From the NCBI GenBank assembly GCA_016716385.1, contig JADJWL010000026.1:496001-560000 (forward strand): a DNA stretch of 64,000 nucleotides, in the 5' to 3' direction. The DNA is from Bryobacterales bacterium. Its GTDB lineage: Bacteria > Acidobacteriota > Terriglobia > Bryobacterales > Bryobacteraceae. The position numbers and the translations under genes are program-made. Of the stretch, positions 18,084 to 27,743 are shown in pieces. The stretch's first letter is position 1. Every line of letters begins with the position of its first letter. Under the pieces are notes generated by a model. It was not told where the DNA came from and did no database searches. It saw only the letters and a list, made by a program, of their open reading frames with translations.

Positions 18084-20165
18084 ATGAGAACCACGACGAT
18101 ATCCGTGCTCGTACTCCTCGCGTCGGCTGCCCCGGCAGCCGCGTCAAAGGTGGCCACGTTCGCAACCTTGCCGGAAGGCGCCAGCGTCAGAGCGATGAAG
18201 ACAGACGGAGAGCACTTCTACGTCGCCGGCGCCTGGAATGACGACGTGTTCGTCGCCAAGCTGAGCGCCAGCGGCGGTGACCTGCTCTATTGGCGGGTCA
18301 TCGGCGGGACCGGTACCGAGAGTGCCGCTGCGCTGGCCATTGACGGATTCGGAGCAGCGTACATCACTGGCACGAGCACTTCGCGGGATTTTCCCGCGAC
18401 ACCGGGTGCGCTCCAGACGACGTTGGAGGCCGAATCGTACCAGGCGTTTGTCGTCAAGGTCGATGCCACGGGTGCGGTGCACTACGCAACCCTCATCGGC
18501 GGCCCGTCCAATACCTCGGGCCGGGACATCGCCGTCAACGCCGAGGGAGAAGCGCTGGTGACCGGGCAGTCGGTCGGCGTCGGGTTCCCTACGACGCCCG
18601 GAGCAGCAATGGCGACAGATATCCTCAATGCGATGTACACCGTCAAACTCGACGACGCCGGATCCACGTTGCTGCTGGCCGTGCGCGGGCTCGGCAGCGG
18701 CAGGGTTGCCTACGACGCCGGCGGCAACCTGTACGTGGCGGGCGAGGTGCTGGGAGGCGACGATATTCCCATCAGCGCGGGCGCATTTCAGACCGCGCAC
18801 GGACACGCGGCGTGCGGCGGCACCGGATTTCTCGGGATTCCCTGCCTGTATGGCTTCGTCACGAAGTTGAACCCGAGCGGCACGGAAGTGATCTTTTCCA
18901 CCTGGCTGACCGGGCAGTACGGGTCGCAGATCCACGGCCTGCACGTGGATGAGCAGGGCAATGTACTGATCGCCGGGACCACGAATTCCAGGGACTTTCC
19001 CACCACCGCCGGCGTGCTGCTGGACCAACACATCGCCAGCGCCCCCTACCCGCCGGACTCCATCCCGCAGCGTCCGGCGATCCGCATCCCGCGATCGTCC
19101 GGCTACGTCGCCGCGCTCAACAACACCGGCACCAGTCTGCTGTTCTCGACCTACTTCAGCGGGACCGCGACCGATACCATCACCGATATGTGGGTGGACT
19201 CAAACTCCATCTATCTGGCGGGAGTCGCGAGTTCGCCCGACCTGCCGGGACTGGATGCTCCCGCGCCGTGTGTGCCCTCCGGCTACGTGTCACGGATCGC
19301 GCTCGACGCATCGAGCGTGGTCGCGACCGAACTGCTGGACCGGGACGGAGCCGGGCTGCTGGCATTCCAGGGAGACCAGGGCCCGTACGTGGCCGGCGGG
19401 TCGTCGATCCTGCGTCTGGATTTCTACGGGCCGCGCGACCGCGTGGCGTGCGTGACCGACGCCGGGACTGGAGTACGCGTTGCCGCCGTCACTCCCGGCC
19501 AGCTTCTCACTCTGTTCGGTGACGGCCTGGCTGAGGAGGAACTGACCGGAGCCCCGTCCGCCGGAGGCATCCTGCCGGCCTCGTTGGGCGGGTTCTCGGC
19601 AGAGTTCAACGGGACGCCGGCCGCGCTCCTGTACGTGTCGGGCCGTCAAGTGAACCTGCAAGCGCCTTACGAGATCGCCGCGGTAGAAAGCGTTGTGATG
19701 ACGATCGGCGGCGAATCGCGAACGTTCCGAGTGAGGGCTCGCCAGCCCGCGCCGATGCTGCGGTGGGATCCGGAACTGACGTGCGACGGGGTTGTCCCCG
19801 CCATGGCGGGCGGCGTCTCCTATCCGCTGGCCGTCAATGAAGACGGGACAATCAACACCTGCGCAACCCCGGCCGAGCCCGGGTCGTTGGTGGCGGTGTT
19901 TTTGAATGGCGTCGGAGTGACTGGCGCGGCGCTGAGGAGCGGGGCAGTGACGCCTTTCGGAGAGACGGTCGCGCTCGATCTGCCTGTGACGCTCGACCCT
20001 CCTGTCGGCGTGGATTCGGCGCGCCTGCATCCGGGAGCGGTGTCGAGCGTGTGGGAACTGCGGATTCGTGTGCCAGGCACCACTGCGGGATATGCGGCGG
20101 TGAAGGTGTCCGTGGACGGCGTGCCGGCGGCCGGCGGGGCATTGACCGTGTGGGTGCGCCGGTAG
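18084..20165 (+). CDS. Secreted SBBP-repeat beta-propeller protein with C-terminal TIGR03437-type domain
   Basis: 693 residues from the ATG at 18084 (GAGGAG just upstream), giving the signal peptide [20 protein letters not shown]. Residues ~25-440 hold repeats of the SBBP kind (seven-bladed propeller) with the recurrent D-x-x-G-N-x-Y-V-A-G and T-x-S-x-D-F-P-x-T-x-G pattern, for example [33 protein letters not shown]. The last ~230 residues contain [15 protein letters not shown] and [18 protein letters not shown], the Solibacter-type C-terminal domain also present in the 26055 gene. Function is unknown; extracellular or surface location is likely. It sits 32 bp after the E1 gene but need not share its role. 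Confidence 0.8.
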
Positions 20166-20200
20166 TTCGAGCGCGCATCTCTGTGGCAAGATGAGTTGCG

Positions 20201-21166
20201 ATGCGCAGACGCAGCTTCCTCTTTGCCGCCGCGGCGTCCGCCGCATGCCGGCGCGATACCCGGCGGGTCGTCGGTGTGGTCCCCAAGGGAGCGGCCCATC
20301 TCTTCTGGCAGACGGTGCATGCTGGCGCCGTGAAGGCGTCCCGCGAGTTCGACCTCGCCGTTGAGTGGAATGCTCCCGCGCTGGAGATCGATGCCAGCCG
20401 GCAGATCGAAATCGTCGAGTCGATGGTCAACCGGCGCCTGGCGGGCATCGTGCTGGCCCCGGTCGACCGCCGCGCCCTGGTGACCGTTGTTGACCGCGCG
20501 GCCGATGCCGGAGTTCCCGTGGCCATCTTCGATTCGGCGATCCTGACCGAGCGCTATCTCTCCTACGTCGCCACCGACAACACCGAAGCGGGCCGTATGG
20601 CGGCGCGGCGCATGGGCGAAATCCTCGGCGGCAGAGGCAAGGTCGGGATTGTCGGATTCATGCCCGGCTCCGCTTCCACGATGGAGCGCGAGCACGGCTT
20701 CCAGGACGAGATCCGTTCCCGCTTCCCCGGCATCAACCTGGTCGGCCTGCAATTCGGCATGGCGGACCGCGCCAAGGCGCGTGCGGCGGCGGAGAATATC
20801 CTCACCGCGCATCCCGACCTCGCCGGTCTGTTTGCCGACAACGAATCGAGTTCGGCGGGAACCACGCAGGCGCTGAAGGGCCGCGACGCGCGCCAGGTAA
20901 GGCTCGTCGCGTTTGACGCGTCCGAACCTCTTGTGGCCGATCTGAAGGAGGGCTGGATCGATTCGCTCATCGTGCAGAATCCCTTCCGCATGGGATACGA
21001 GAGCACGCGTGCGATCGGCCTCCACCTAAGCGGCCAGGCTCCGCAACGCACCGTCGATTCCGGAGCGACGCTTGTGCTGGCGTCCGACCTGGGGACGCCG
21101 GAAATCCGTGAACTGCTCTTCCCGGACCTCACACCCTACCTCGGCAAGGAGACCTCCCACGCATGA
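20201..21166 (+). CDS. Sugar-type periplasmic binding lipoprotein (LacI/ribose-binding fold)
   Basis: 321 residues. The N-terminus MRRRSFLFAAAASAAC is a Tat-like/lipobox signal with the acylated cysteine at residue 16. The rest is a type I periplasmic binding protein: VVGVVPKGAAHLFWQTVHAG, GIVLAPVDRRALV, VATDNTEAGRMAARRMGEIL and VGIVGFMPGSASTMEREHGF are typical of ribose/xylose/autoinducer-2 binding components. No ABC ATPase or permease is next to it; instead the sulfatase overlaps it by 4 bp (ATGA). It may act as a sensor or receive sugars released from sulfated glycans. The ligand is unknown. Confidence 0.8.
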   Translation: MRRRSFLFAAAASAACRRDTRRVVGVVPKGAAHLFWQTVHAGAVKASREFDLAVEWNAPALEIDASRQIEIVESMVNRRLAGIVLAPVDRRALVTVVDRAADAGVPVAIFDSAILTERYLSYVATDNTEAGRMAARRMGEILGGRGKVGIVGFMPGSASTMEREHGFQDEIRSRFPGINLVGLQFGMADRAKARAAAENILTAHPDLAGLFADNESSSAGTTQALKGRDARQVRLVAFDASEPLVADLKEGWIDSLIVQNPFRMGYESTRAIGLHLSGQAPQRTVDSGATLVLASDLGTPEIRELLFPDLTPYLGKETSHA

Positions 21167-22623
21167 ACCGACGCGCCTTCCTGCTCGCCGCCGGACTCGC
21201 CGCCTGCGGGCGCGCGCCGTCGCGGCGCCCGAACATCCTGTTCGTCATGACCGACGATCAGACCGTGCTCGAAATGAGCTGCTACGGGCGCAACACGATT
21301 CTCAAAACCCCCCACATGGATCGCATCGCCGCCGAGGGTGCGCGCTTCGATAACTGTTTCGTTACGAATTCCCTGTGTGCTCCCAGCCGCGCCACTGTGC
21401 TCACGGGCTGCTATTCGCATGTCCATGGAATCTACGGCAACTCCGAGAAGCGCGATGCCATTGAGACCTTGGACCCGTCGCTCCCCACGTTTCCCAAACT
21501 CCTGCGGGAAGCGGGATACCGCACAGGTCTCATGGGGAAGTGGCATCTGCCGCAGAACCCGGCGGGCTTCGACGACTGGCGGATCCTGCCGGGTCAGGGC
21601 GTCTACTTCGATCCCGACTTCATCGTCAACGGCGAACGCCGCAAGGTGCCAGGCTACGCCACCGACATCACGACCGATTTCGCGCTGGAGTTTTTGTCCG
21701 TTCACGCTGCCGCCCCGTGGTGCCTGGTCTACCAGCACAAGTCGCCACACCGCCCGTTCACTCCCGCGCCACGGCACGCCGATCTGTTCGGCGATGTCGA
21801 GGTCCCCTATCCGGAGACGTTCAACGACGACCACGGGACACGCAAAGTCGCGGCCGAAGCCGAAGACATGCAGCTCGATGTCTCGCTGGCGGGAGACTAT
21901 CCCGACCTGCCGCCGAATCTGTCGCGGGAAGAACGGAAGAAGTGGATCTACCAACGCTTTGTCAAGGACCGCTACAGGAACATCGTGGGTGTCGATGAGA
22001 ATCTTGGGCGCGTCCTTGGGTGGCTTGACGACAACGGCCAGACCGAAGATACAGTCGTCATCTTCACCTCCGACAACGGCTACTTCCTTGGTGAGTACGG
22101 CTGGTATGACAAGCGGTTCATGTATGAGCCGTCGCTGCGCGTGCCACTGGTGCTGCGCTACCCGCGCCTTGGCTTCCGCGGCGAAATCATCGAGCGCATG
22201 GTGTCAAACATCGACTTCGCGCCAACCATCCTCGATCTGGCAGGATTGCCCGTGCCGGAGACGATGCAGGGCCGCAGCCTCCGCCCGCTGCTGACCGGCG
22301 CTCCTCCCGCGGATTGGCGGACGAGCCACTATTACGCCTACTACGACAACTCCTGGGCGCTGCACGGCCTTGGCAAAGACGCGCACGCCGATCCCAACTT
22401 TGCGTACCTCACGCCGCACCGCGTCGGTCCGCACCGCGGCGTGCGAACGAGCCGCTACACGCTCATTCACTACTACAACGACGATTACTGGGAGCTGTTC
22501 GACAACGAGAGCGATCCGCAGCAGCTCCGAAACGTAGCAGGGATGCCGTCGTACGCCGCCGCCGAAACCGAATTGAAACGGGAACTCGAACGCTTGCGCG
22601 ACCAGTATGGCGACCGCGGATAG
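21163..22623 (+). CDS. Secreted/lipoprotein arylsulfatase-type sulfatase
   Basis: 486 residues. N-terminal MNRRAFLLAAGLAAC suggests a Tat/lipoprotein signal. Sulfatase hallmarks: NILFVMTDDQT (metal-binding aspartates), SLCAPSRATVLTG with Cys72 in C-x-P-S-R, converted to formylglycine in active enzymes, GLMGKWHLP, and FTSDNGYFLGEYGWYDK. The C-terminal part ends with the subdomain DNESDPQQLRNVA common to choline/iduronate-type sulfatases. It would hydrolyse sulfate esters on extracellular polysaccharides. No formylglycine-generating enzyme is in the window. Overlap with the sugar-binding lipoprotein supports a joint role in using a sulfated glycan. Confidence 0.87.
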   Translation: MNRRAFLLAAGLAACGRAPSRRPNILFVMTDDQTVLEMSCYGRNTILKTPHMDRIAAEGARFDNCFVTNSLCAPSRATVLTGCYSHVHGIYGNSEKRDAIETLDPSLPTFPKLLREAGYRTGLMGKWHLPQNPAGFDDWRILPGQGVYFDPDFIVNGERRKVPGYATDITTDFALEFLSVHAAAPWCLVYQHKSPHRPFTPAPRHADLFGDVEVPYPETFNDDHGTRKVAAEAEDMQLDVSLAGDYPDLPPNLSREERKKWIYQRFVKDRYRNIVGVDENLGRVLGWLDDNGQTEDTVVIFTSDNGYFLGEYGWYDKRFMYEPSLRVPLVLRYPRLGFRGEIIERMVSNIDFAPTILDLAGLPVPETMQGRSLRPLLTGAPPADWRTSHYYAYYDNSWALHGLGKDAHADPNFAYLTPHRVGPHRGVRTSRYTLIHYYNDDYWELFDNESDPQQLRNVAGMPSYAAAETELKRELERLRDQYGDRG

Positions 22624-22705
22624 CATCCCGCTTGCGCGCCCTGGCGGAACGCTGTCACAATGAAACGCTGAAACAAATCAGGACGTTTTTGAGAGGAGAG
22701 ACGCA

Positions 22706-23959
22706 ATGCGACTGCGAGTCCTCGGAATCGTGCTGGCGGGAGGCAAGGGCACCCGGCTCTATCCGCTCACCAAGGAGCGTGCCAAGCCCGCCGTCCCGTT
22801 CGGCGGGAAGTACCGCATCATCGATTTCGTTCTCAGCAACTTCATCAACTCGGGAATCTATTCGATCTACGTTCTGACGCAGTTCAAGAGCCAGTCTCTC
22901 CTCCAGCACCTGAATGACGGCTGGCAACTCGGCGGGGTCATGAAGAACCAGTTCATCATTCCCGTGCCCGCCCAGATGCGGTCGCCGCAGGAAACCTGGT
23001 ACCAGGGCACCGCCGACGCCATCTTTCAGAACATCAACCTCATCGAACAGGCCGATCCGCACGTGGTGGCGATTTTCGGCGCCGACCACATCTACCGCAT
23101 GAACGTGGCGAGCATGATCGAATACCACGAGCAGAAACGGGCGCAGGTAACCGTGGCTGCGATCCCGGTGGAGAAGCGGTACGCGAACGAGTTCGGGGTG
23201 ATCGAGACCACCGCCGACGGCCGCATCGTGGGATTTCATGAGAAGCGCGCCGATGCGCCGACGATTCCCGGCGACCCGACGCGGGTCTACGCCTCCATGG
23301 GCAACTACGTCTTCTCGACGCGTGCCCTGCTGAACGAACTGCACGAAGACGCCGCGCGCGCCGGCAGTTCGCACGATTTCGGCCGCGACATTCTCCCCGG
23401 CATGGTGGGCCGCGCCGACATTTACGCGTATGACTTCCAGACCAATCGCATCCCTGGCGAGCCGGCGTCGGTCAAGCCCTACTGGCGCGATGTCGGGACC
23501 ATCGATGCGTACTACGAAGCCAACCTGGATCTGCGCGCGGTGGCGCCGGAACTGAATCTGTATAACCCGCTCTGGCCCGTCCGCACCGTCGGGTATCCCG
23601 ACCCTCCCGCCAAGTTCACGTTCGATGACGACAACCGGCGCGGGCAGACGATCGACTCGATCGTCTCGAGCGCCTGCATTCTTTCGGGAGGCACTGCGCG
23701 GAACTCGGTCCTTGCCCGCGCCGTCAAGATCCATTCCGGGGCGCTGGTGGAGGACTCAATCCTGCTGGACAACGTCGACATCGGCCGCCGCGCCCGCGTG
23801 CGGCGCGCCATCCTCGATAAGAATGTCCGCATCCCGGAAGACGCCGAGATCGGTTACAACCTGGAGAAGGACCGGCAGTTGCATCACGTGACGGAAAGCG
23901 GCATCGTTGTCGTGGCGGGGCAGCGGTCGTCCGTCGAGATCGCCACCGTCTTCGTGTAA
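22706..23959 (+). CDS. glgC: Glucose-1-phosphate adenylyltransferase
   Basis: 417 residues, usual for GlgC. It makes ADP-glucose from glucose-1-phosphate and ATP for glycogen synthesis. N-terminal nucleotidyltransferase signature VLAGGKGTRLYPLTKERAKP and FGGKYRIIDFVLSN (allosteric/ATP site), then WYQGTADAIFQN, IFGADHIYRM (catalytic Asp), EFGVIE, VKPYWRDVGTIDAYYEANL, and a left-handed beta-helix C-terminus (IHSGALVEDSILLDNVDIG). A strong ribosome site GAGAGGAGAG lies just upstream of the ATG. No glgA/glgB adjacent. Separate transcription unit from the sulfatase is likely because of an 82-bp gap. Confidence 0.92.
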   Translation: MRLRVLGIVLAGGKGTRLYPLTKERAKPAVPFGGKYRIIDFVLSNFINSGIYSIYVLTQFKSQSLLQHLNDGWQLGGVMKNQFIIPVPAQMRSPQETWYQGTADAIFQNINLIEQADPHVVAIFGADHIYRMNVASMIEYHEQKRAQVTVAAIPVEKRYANEFGVIETTADGRIVGFHEKRADAPTIPGDPTRVYASMGNYVFSTRALLNELHEDAARAGSSHDFGRDILPGMVGRADIYAYDFQTNRIPGEPASVKPYWRDVGTIDAYYEANLDLRAVAPELNLYNPLWPVRTVGYPDPPAKFTFDDDNRRGQTIDSIVSSACILSGGTARNSVLARAVKIHSGALVEDSILLDNVDIGRRARVRRAILDKNVRIPEDAEIGYNLEKDRQLHHVTESGIVVVAGQRSSVEIATVFV

Positions 23960-24000
23960 CGGACGGCCGGGGCGCCGCATCCTTTTGCCAAGGGAGCCGT

Positions 24001-24849
24001 ATGCGCCTTCGACAACTGATGCTCGTCTTCGTGGCTGCGTTTGTCCCGTATCTTGTGGCGCAGGACCTCGATTCGGCCTGGCGGAAGTACAACCGCACGG
24101 ACTACGACGGCGCGCTGGCGGACCTGTCCGGGCGCACAGGCGCCCCCGCCCTGGCTCTGCGCGGCCGCTGCCAGTATATGCTCGATGACTTCAAAGCCGC
24201 CGTGGAGACGTTCGAGCAGGCCATCGCGCTGGAACCGGGTAATTCCGTATCCTGGAATTGGTTGGGAAAAGCCTTTGGCCGGCGCGCGGAGTCGGCCAGC
24301 GCCTTCGCCGCGCCCGGACTTGCCGTAAAGGCGCGCAAAGCGTTTGAGAAAGCCGTCGAGCTCGACCCGCGCAATACGGAAGCCATGAGCGACCTGCTCG
24401 AATACTACCTCGCGGCGCCCGGATTTCTGGGCGGGGGCGTCGGCAAGGCCCAAGCCCTCGCCGGGCGTATCGCCGCCGCCGACCCTGTAGAAGGACACTG
24501 GGCACGCGCCCAGGTTGCGCGCAAGCAGAAGCGTCCCGATGCGGCCGAGCAGGAATTGCGGCAAGCGATGGAATTGGCGCCCCGGGAGATCGGCCGGGTT
24601 CTCGATCTGGCCCGCTTCCTCGCGCGGCAGCAGCGCTATGCCGAGAGCGACGAGTTGTTCCGCGCTGCGGCGCGCCTCGGCCCCGGCCACCCCAAGTGGC
24701 TGTACGCTCGCGCCGAGACCCTGATCCAAAGCAAGCGCAACCTGCCGGAAGCCCGCGACCTGCTGCGGCGCTACCTCGCGGCCGACCTGACCCCGGACGA
24801 TCCCAAACGTCGCGAGGCCGAAGCCCTCCTGCGCGAGGCGGGCGCGTAG
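24001..24849 (+). CDS. Exported TPR protein
   Basis: 282 residues with a signal peptide (MRLRQLMLVFVAAFVPYLVA) followed by about six tetratricopeptide units, for example FKAAVETFEQAIALEPGNS, ARKAFEKAVELDPRNTEA, AAEQELRQAMELAPREIG and ARDLLRRYLAADLTPDD. No enzymatic domain. TPR proteins of this size serve as periplasmic scaffolds. It lies 41 bp after glgC and 7 bp before the MacB-like permease, so it is likely cotranscribed with the permease and the secreted hydrolase downstream. The partner is unknown. Confidence 0.75.
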   Translation: MRLRQLMLVFVAAFVPYLVAQDLDSAWRKYNRTDYDGALADLSGRTGAPALALRGRCQYMLDDFKAAVETFEQAIALEPGNSVSWNWLGKAFGRRAESASAFAAPGLAVKARKAFEKAVELDPRNTEAMSDLLEYYLAAPGFLGGGVGKAQALAGRIAAADPVEGHWARAQVARKQKRPDAAEQELRQAMELAPREIGRVLDLARFLARQQRYAESDELFRAAARLGPGHPKWLYARAETLIQSKRNLPEARDLLRRYLAADLTPDDPKRREAEALLREAGA

Positions 24850-24856
24850 TTTCCTC

Positions 24857-26062
24857 ATGTTCGCCCGGGAGGCTCTCCGCTTCAGTCTGCAGGCCCTTCG
24901 GGCCAATCCGGTTCGCACGCTGCTCACGTGTCTGGGCATGCTCATCGGAAATGCTTCGGTGATCCTCGTGGTCACGATTTCGCTGACCAGCCGCGAGTAC
25001 ATTCTCGAGCAGATCCAGGGCATCGGTTCGAACATGATCTTCGCCTACTTCGAGACCGGCACCCAGGACGCCGTGCGCTTCGCCGCCGACTACATCAAGA
25101 TCGCCGACGTCGAAGCGGTGCGCGAGCAACTGGCGCCCAGCATTGTCGCGGCCACGGGAGTGATGACCGAAGGCGACCGCATCCTGATCGATGGCCGCCA
25201 GCAGGACGTCCGCGTCATCGGTTCCGATCAGGACTACGCCGCCGTGCGCAACCTCGTCATCGGCGCGGGCCGGTTCCTCGATGAGAGCGACGTCACGCTG
25301 CGGTCCAAGGCAGCCATTCTGACGGACAAACTCGCCATCCGGATGTACGGCAGCCAGACCGCCGCGGTGGGCCAGGTGATCAAGCTGTTCGGACTGCAGT
25401 TCACCGTGATCGGCACGTTCCGCGAAAAAGTCGACAGCTTCGGCCAGACCGAAGTCACCAACGACACGATCGTCATCCCGATTACAGTCCTGCGCTATTT
25501 CACGGAAGTCGAGCGCATCGATCCACTCTATGTCCAGGTGCGCTCGGCGTCCGACGTCGAAGCCGTCACGCGCCAGGTGCAGCAGATTCTCGAAAGCCGC
25601 CACCGGCCCGGCGCGCGGTACCGCGTCGAGAACCTGCAGGCGATCCTCGACGCGGCGAAGAACATTTCTCTGATCCTCCAGCTTGTGCTGATCCTCGTGT
25701 CGGCGATTGCACTTGTGATTTCGGGCATCGGCATCATGAACATCATGCTGGTGACGGTGACCGAGCGCACGCGGGAGATTGGCGTTCGAATGGCGGTGGG
25801 CGCTTCCCGGCGCTGGGTGCTGACGCAGTTTCTCGCCGAGGCCGTCATCATCAGCCTTGTCGGCGGTGTCGCGGGCATCCTCGTCGGCGTCGCGATCCCG
25901 CTCAGCGCGCAACTGTTCCTCGAGAACCTGCGTATCCCTGTTTCTTACTCATCCATCGCGATCGCGTTCGCGGTGTCCTGTTCCGTGGGACTGCTGTTCG
26001 GCATGCTGCCCGCGAACCGGGCGGCGCGGCTCAACCCAACGGAGGCGTTGCGCTATGAGTAA
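24857..26062 (+). CDS. MacB-like ABC transporter permease (FtsX fold)
   Basis: 401 residues with the MacB topology: one TM helix at the N-terminus (TLLTCLGMLIGNASVILVV), a large periplasmic domain (~45-275), and three C-terminal TM helices including LVLILVSAIALVISGIGIMN and VTVTERTREIGVRMAVGAS, the family's conserved cytoplasmic loop. MacB-type systems drive periplasmic substrates outward without moving them through the membrane. The ATPase and membrane-fusion subunits are not in the window; this is a free-standing permease gene. It starts 7 bp after the TPR protein and overlaps the next gene by 8 bp, so export of that hydrolase or another envelope role is conceivable but unproven. Confidence 0.8.
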   Translation: MFAREALRFSLQALRANPVRTLLTCLGMLIGNASVILVVTISLTSREYILEQIQGIGSNMIFAYFETGTQDAVRFAADYIKIADVEAVREQLAPSIVAATGVMTEGDRILIDGRQQDVRVIGSDQDYAAVRNLVIGAGRFLDESDVTLRSKAAILTDKLAIRMYGSQTAAVGQVIKLFGLQFTVIGTFREKVDSFGQTEVTNDTIVIPITVLRYFTEVERIDPLYVQVRSASDVEAVTRQVQQILESRHRPGARYRVENLQAILDAAKNISLILQLVLILVSAIALVISGIGIMNIMLVTVTERTREIGVRMAVGASRRWVLTQFLAEAVIISLVGGVAGILVGVAIPLSAQLFLENLRIPVSYSSIAIAFAVSCSVGLLFGMLPANRAARLNPTEALRYE

Positions 26063-27722
26063 GCTGTTCGCCCTGGTGCTGCTCGCGGCGGCCCTCGGAC
26101 AGGGCCAGGACTGCGCGTCCGCCCTGCCGCGTCCGGAATCCGGCTACGGCGCTCCAGGACCGTACGGCGAAACCGTCGAGACCTTCCGCACGGGCCGCAC
26201 GCTGCTCTATTCCGTCTCCATCCACTTCCCGGACGGCAAGCCCGGACCCTACCCGGTCATCTTCTTCGCCCACGGGTTCAGCAACAATCGCGCGTCGGAC
26301 TACGCGGGCCTGATTTCGCACCTGGTCAGCCAGGGCAACGCCGTCGTCTTCGCGCCCTACCTGACCGTGCTTTCCACCAACCGCCAGCGCTACGACGCCC
26401 TGTGGGAAGGATTCCGCGAGGCCGTGGACCGCTTCGGCGGCGCCTTCGACCTGAGCCGGGTCGCCTTTGCCGGTCACTCGTTCGGCGGCGGCGCCGTGCC
26501 AGCGCTCGCCTATCGCGGACTGGTAGAAGAGAAGTGGGGTGCGAACGGCGCGTTCCTGTTCATCATGGCGCCGTGGTATGTCCTCGAGACCTCGTACGCC
26601 GAATGGGCGAGCCTCCCCTCAGACACGCGCCTGATCGTCCAGGTGTACGAAGAGGACCAAGTCACTGACCACCGCATCGCGGCCGAAATCTTCGAGACCT
26701 CTCCTCTGCGGGAGAAACAATACGTCTTGCTGCGCAGCGACTCCTGGCAGGGATGCCGCCAGCGCGCGGGACACGGCATCCCGTCCGGGGACAACGATCC
26801 CGTCCGGCTTGGGGGGCTGGAGCGATACGGACTGTTCCGCCTGTTCGACGCCGTCGCCGGCCTGACATTCCGCCGCAACGAGACCGCGCGGGCCATCGCG
26901 TTCGGCAATGGCAGCCCGGAGCAGCGGTTCATGGGGCGGTGGCCTGACGGGACGCCGGCCCGTGAACTGGTGGCCGGGACGCAACCAGTAGCCGTGCCGG
27001 AGCAATCCGCCACCTGGCGCCCCAACCTTGCGCCGCCCGCGGTGCGTCCCGGCAACGTGCGGCACGCCAGCACCTACGAGCCGTTCGCCTCGTCCGGCGC
27101 GATCGTCTCGATCTTCGGCTGGAACCTTGCCAGTGAGACAGCCGAGGCCGAAGGGCCTGAACTCCCGAACACCCTGGCCGGGGTGCAGGTGACCCTGAAC
27201 GGCATGACGGCCCCGCTATACTTCGTCTCGCCGGGCCAGATCAACGCGCAGATTCCTTTTACGATTGTGTCCGACCAGGTGACCGTGATCGTGCGGCGCG
27301 GCGCGTTGTTCAGCGAGGCCGTGACCCTTCCCCTGAAGACGGCCTCCCCTGGAGTTCTGGTCGCGGCCGATGGCACGGCGCTGGCGCTACGGCCGGACGG
27401 GTCGCTGGTGACGCGGGAGAACCCCGCGCGCCGCGGCGAACCGACGACCATCTTTGGAATCGGCCTGGGACCGGTGTTCCCGCTGGTGGGCCCGGGACTG
27501 CCCGCGCCCGTGGATCCGCTCTCACGTGTGCGCTTTCTGCCGCGGGTCCTGCTGGGAGACACGCCTGCGCCGGTCGGTTTCGCCGGACTGGCCCCGGGTT
27601 TTGTCAGTCTGTACCAGGTGAACCTGGACATTCCGGCCGCCGCACCCCGAGGCGCCGCCGTCCCGTTGACCTTGCGCGTCGGGGACGCCCAGGCGCTTCC
27701 CGTCGCCCTGCCGGTCGACTGA
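26055..27722 (+). CDS. Secreted alpha/beta hydrolase with C-terminal TIGR03437-type domain
   Basis: 555 residues from the ATG at 26055 (GGAGG at 26041-26045). Signal peptide MSKLFALVLLAAALGQG. Residues ~35-290 are an alpha/beta hydrolase of the dienelactone/chlorophyllase/PET-hydrolase style: VIFFAHGFSNNR (oxyanion region) and FAGHSFGGGAVPA with nucleophile Ser142. Residues ~355-555 hold the Solibacter-type domain: GAIVSIFGWNLA and PLYFVSPGQINAQIPF, and GRRGEPTTIFGIG-like second half. The likely substrate is an extracellular ester. The C-terminal domain, shared with the 18084 protein, may anchor or display the enzyme. It overlaps the MacB-like permease and is convergent with the next gene. 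Confidence 0.8.
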   Translation: MSKLFALVLLAAALGQGQDCASALPRPESGYGAPGPYGETVETFRTGRTLLYSVSIHFPDGKPGPYPVIFFAHGFSNNRASDYAGLISHLVSQGNAVVFAPYLTVLSTNRQRYDALWEGFREAVDRFGGAFDLSRVAFAGHSFGGGAVPALAYRGLVEEKWGANGAFLFIMAPWYVLETSYAEWASLPSDTRLIVQVYEEDQVTDHRIAAEIFETSPLREKQYVLLRSDSWQGCRQRAGHGIPSGDNDPVRLGGLERYGLFRLFDAVAGLTFRRNETARAIAFGNGSPEQRFMGRWPDGTPARELVAGTQPVAVPEQSATWRPNLAPPAVRPGNVRHASTYEPFASSGAIVSIFGWNLASETAEAEGPELPNTLAGVQVTLNGMTAPLYFVSPGQINAQIPFTIVSDQVTVIVRRGALFSEAVTLPLKTASPGVLVAADGTALALRPDGSLVTRENPARRGEPTTIFGIGLGPVFPLVGPGLPAPVDPLSRVRFLPRVLLGDTPAPVGFAGLAPGFVSLYQVNLDIPAAAPRGAAVPLTLRVGDAQALPVALPVD

Positions 27723-27743
27723 ACGCGATCATAAGGAAGCGGG

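Noticed and set aside
24191..25912. 573-codon minus-strand frame across the TPR and permease genes
   Set aside because: Low-complexity basic translation, no start signal, while the plus-strand genes are clear families.
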